Assembly: GCA_003344405.1 (NCBI GenBank)
Contig: NOWV01000194.1
Coordinates: 62,001 to 126,000, forward strand
Source: Trichoplax sp. H2
Taxonomy: Eukaryota > Placozoa > Uniplacotomia > Trichoplacea
Direction: 5' to 3'
DNA length: 64,000 nucleotides
A program made the position numbers and the translations under genes. Below the pieces are notes generated by a model. That model did not search any database and was not told the DNA's origin. It saw nothing but the letters and a program-made list of their open reading frames with translations. Below are positions 62,736 through 64,000 of the stretch, piece after piece (positions within the stretch are counted from its first letter, which is position 1; every line of letters starts with the position of its first letter).

Positions 62736-63200
62736 TGTAGTGTATTTAGAATATACTGTAACTATATTCTACTCTTAAATATAGACATGTTGTATTGATC
62801 TTATATTTACACACATCTACAGTCTGTTCGCTCTACATTCAAATATGGCTTACTACATTTAGTTATTACAGTCCTCGCTATTTTATACAATCATCTGCTA
62901 TTCTATAACCTTTTATGGTATATGTTGTATCTAATCCTACAATCATGTTCTCTGCATGTGTTCTAATGCCATAGCAATAAATACTTGCCGTTTTCTACCT
63001 TAGATTTGTTAAGTTGCATTATTAGTCACAGTTAGTATTCACACTTTACTCATGGCAGCTACCACGCTGACCTACCCTAATTATCACACTGTACCTAACT
63101 ACTATCTACAATAAAGTATCCTCTTTTCTTAAGCTCCTTGTGCAATTCTCTGCATGGCAACTAAAACCACATTATCTGACTCTTCGAACCCCCCATCACA
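62736..63200. mobile_element. Probable solo LTR (465 bp)
   Basis: Comparison with copy A (52010-52022, TATGTTTTCACAC) shows an insertion bounded by the 5-bp direct repeat GTTTT (62731-62735 and 63201-63205). The inserted sequence begins TGTAGTG and ends CATCACA, that is TG...CA. It has no coding frame and contains an AATAAA at about 63111. A 5-bp duplication with TG...CA ends is the signature of an LTR retrotransposon, here reduced to one LTR. The empty site in copy A dates the insertion after the duplication. Confidence 0.65.
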
Positions 63201-64000
63201 GTTTTCACACTGTCTGTGTCTTTTTGCAGATATTAAATAATTCATGTATTACTGCACATAGTTTATTTTGAGGCTTTCAAGTTGTCATTTAATATAGAAG
63301 TGAGTTGCGCTATGGAATTGTCGTTAAAACTGCAGAGGGAAAATAGCAGGCGACCGCTATATTTAATCTAATGTACGATCTATATTTATTAGTTTCAAAT
63401 GTTAAACTGTGGATAATCCCCTTCACAGATACTCTGCAGTATTGTATCTATTTGCCAGATTTCTTAATTGATTACCGAAATTAGTTAATAAATTTGCTTT
63501 ATTCTTTTAATGGTAACGGATTACATTACAGGTTGTATGCTAGTAAAATTCTCATATTTTGTTTACACAATATTATTAACTATTCCTCTTCACATTGAAA
63601 ATTTTCAAGAAAATATAAATATTATAACAGAATAACTCTAAATCTTTGAATTTCAAGACCATAACAGCAAAAAGCTCGAGCTCGCTGATTTTACTTTGCT
63701 CAACGAACAGAATTCTATTCGTTATTGTCCAAAAGATAAATTAATTTATTAGATCTATGAGTTGTGTCATTAAAGCTTAATCACAGTCTATATTAGGAAT
63801 AGCTGGATAAGCCGCTTACGACAAGGTACTCATGTGTTTAGAAATACTCAAAATATTCATGCAATAAAATTTGTAAAATTTACATAATTTTTCTCAATAG
63901 TTAGCTGCTTACAATGGAGAAGCTTTTGTAAAAACAGAATCCGTATCGTAAAATCAGAATTATAATTTTGGCATTTCTGCAGTAGTACGGTTTACACCGA

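Larger units (their letters stand above)
60604..64000 (+). repeat. Segmental duplication, copy B right block
   Basis: Counterpart of 49893-52807, continuing past the window edge. It differs by small indels and by the insertion at 62736-63205. Confidence 0.9.

Overview
The window is metazoan nuclear DNA. It is AT-rich, genes are split into many short exons with GT/AG introns, and there is no operon structure or Shine-Dalgarno pattern. The mix of animal genes (a TRPA channel, ESCRT-III CHMP6, RRN3, death-domain/ROC-COR proteins), short introns and a lineage-expanded gene family suggests an early-branching animal. A placozoan is my best guess, but this is inference.

Layout. Positions 1-17828 show no gene I can support, only microsatellites and two decayed tandem repeats. 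Positions 17829-27688 (minus) hold a complete TRPA-type ankyrin-repeat channel in about 23 exons. A small fragment resembling Frizzled TM6 lies just upstream of it. CHMP6 (29926-32818, minus) and RRN3 (33779-38630, plus) are arranged head to head around a short promoter with a CRE palindrome and a CCAAT box.

From about 39.9 kb to the end lies a duplicated and rearranged accessory region. Its core is a family built from kinesin-light-chain-like TPR repeats, death domains, and a Roc-COR GTPase with a Cys4 tail. The exon boundaries (all phase 1, with splice donors just before apparent stop codons) suggest that the TPR block, death domain 1, Roc-COR-Cys4 block and death domain 2 of copy A (42651-51803) form one gene. 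The paralogue, copy B (58944-62622), has lost the middle exons by an intron-to-intron deletion and remains in frame as TPR-death. A relic of another ROC-COR copy lies at about 40.7-41.0 kb.

Between and around the copies are repeats: an expanded array of about 265-bp units directly upstream of TPR copy B; a cluster of about 20 short TGTTCCACATAG sites interleaved with about 67-bp inverted-ended units; a 201-bp MITE with perfect 20-bp terminal inverted repeats; a 465-bp probable solo LTR with a GTTTT target duplication; and a lone ORF with a phage-DUF3102-like C-terminus. The domain set (TPR sensor, GTPase switch, death adaptors) looks like an intracellular signalling or innate-immunity cassette, but that role is inferred from domain content only.
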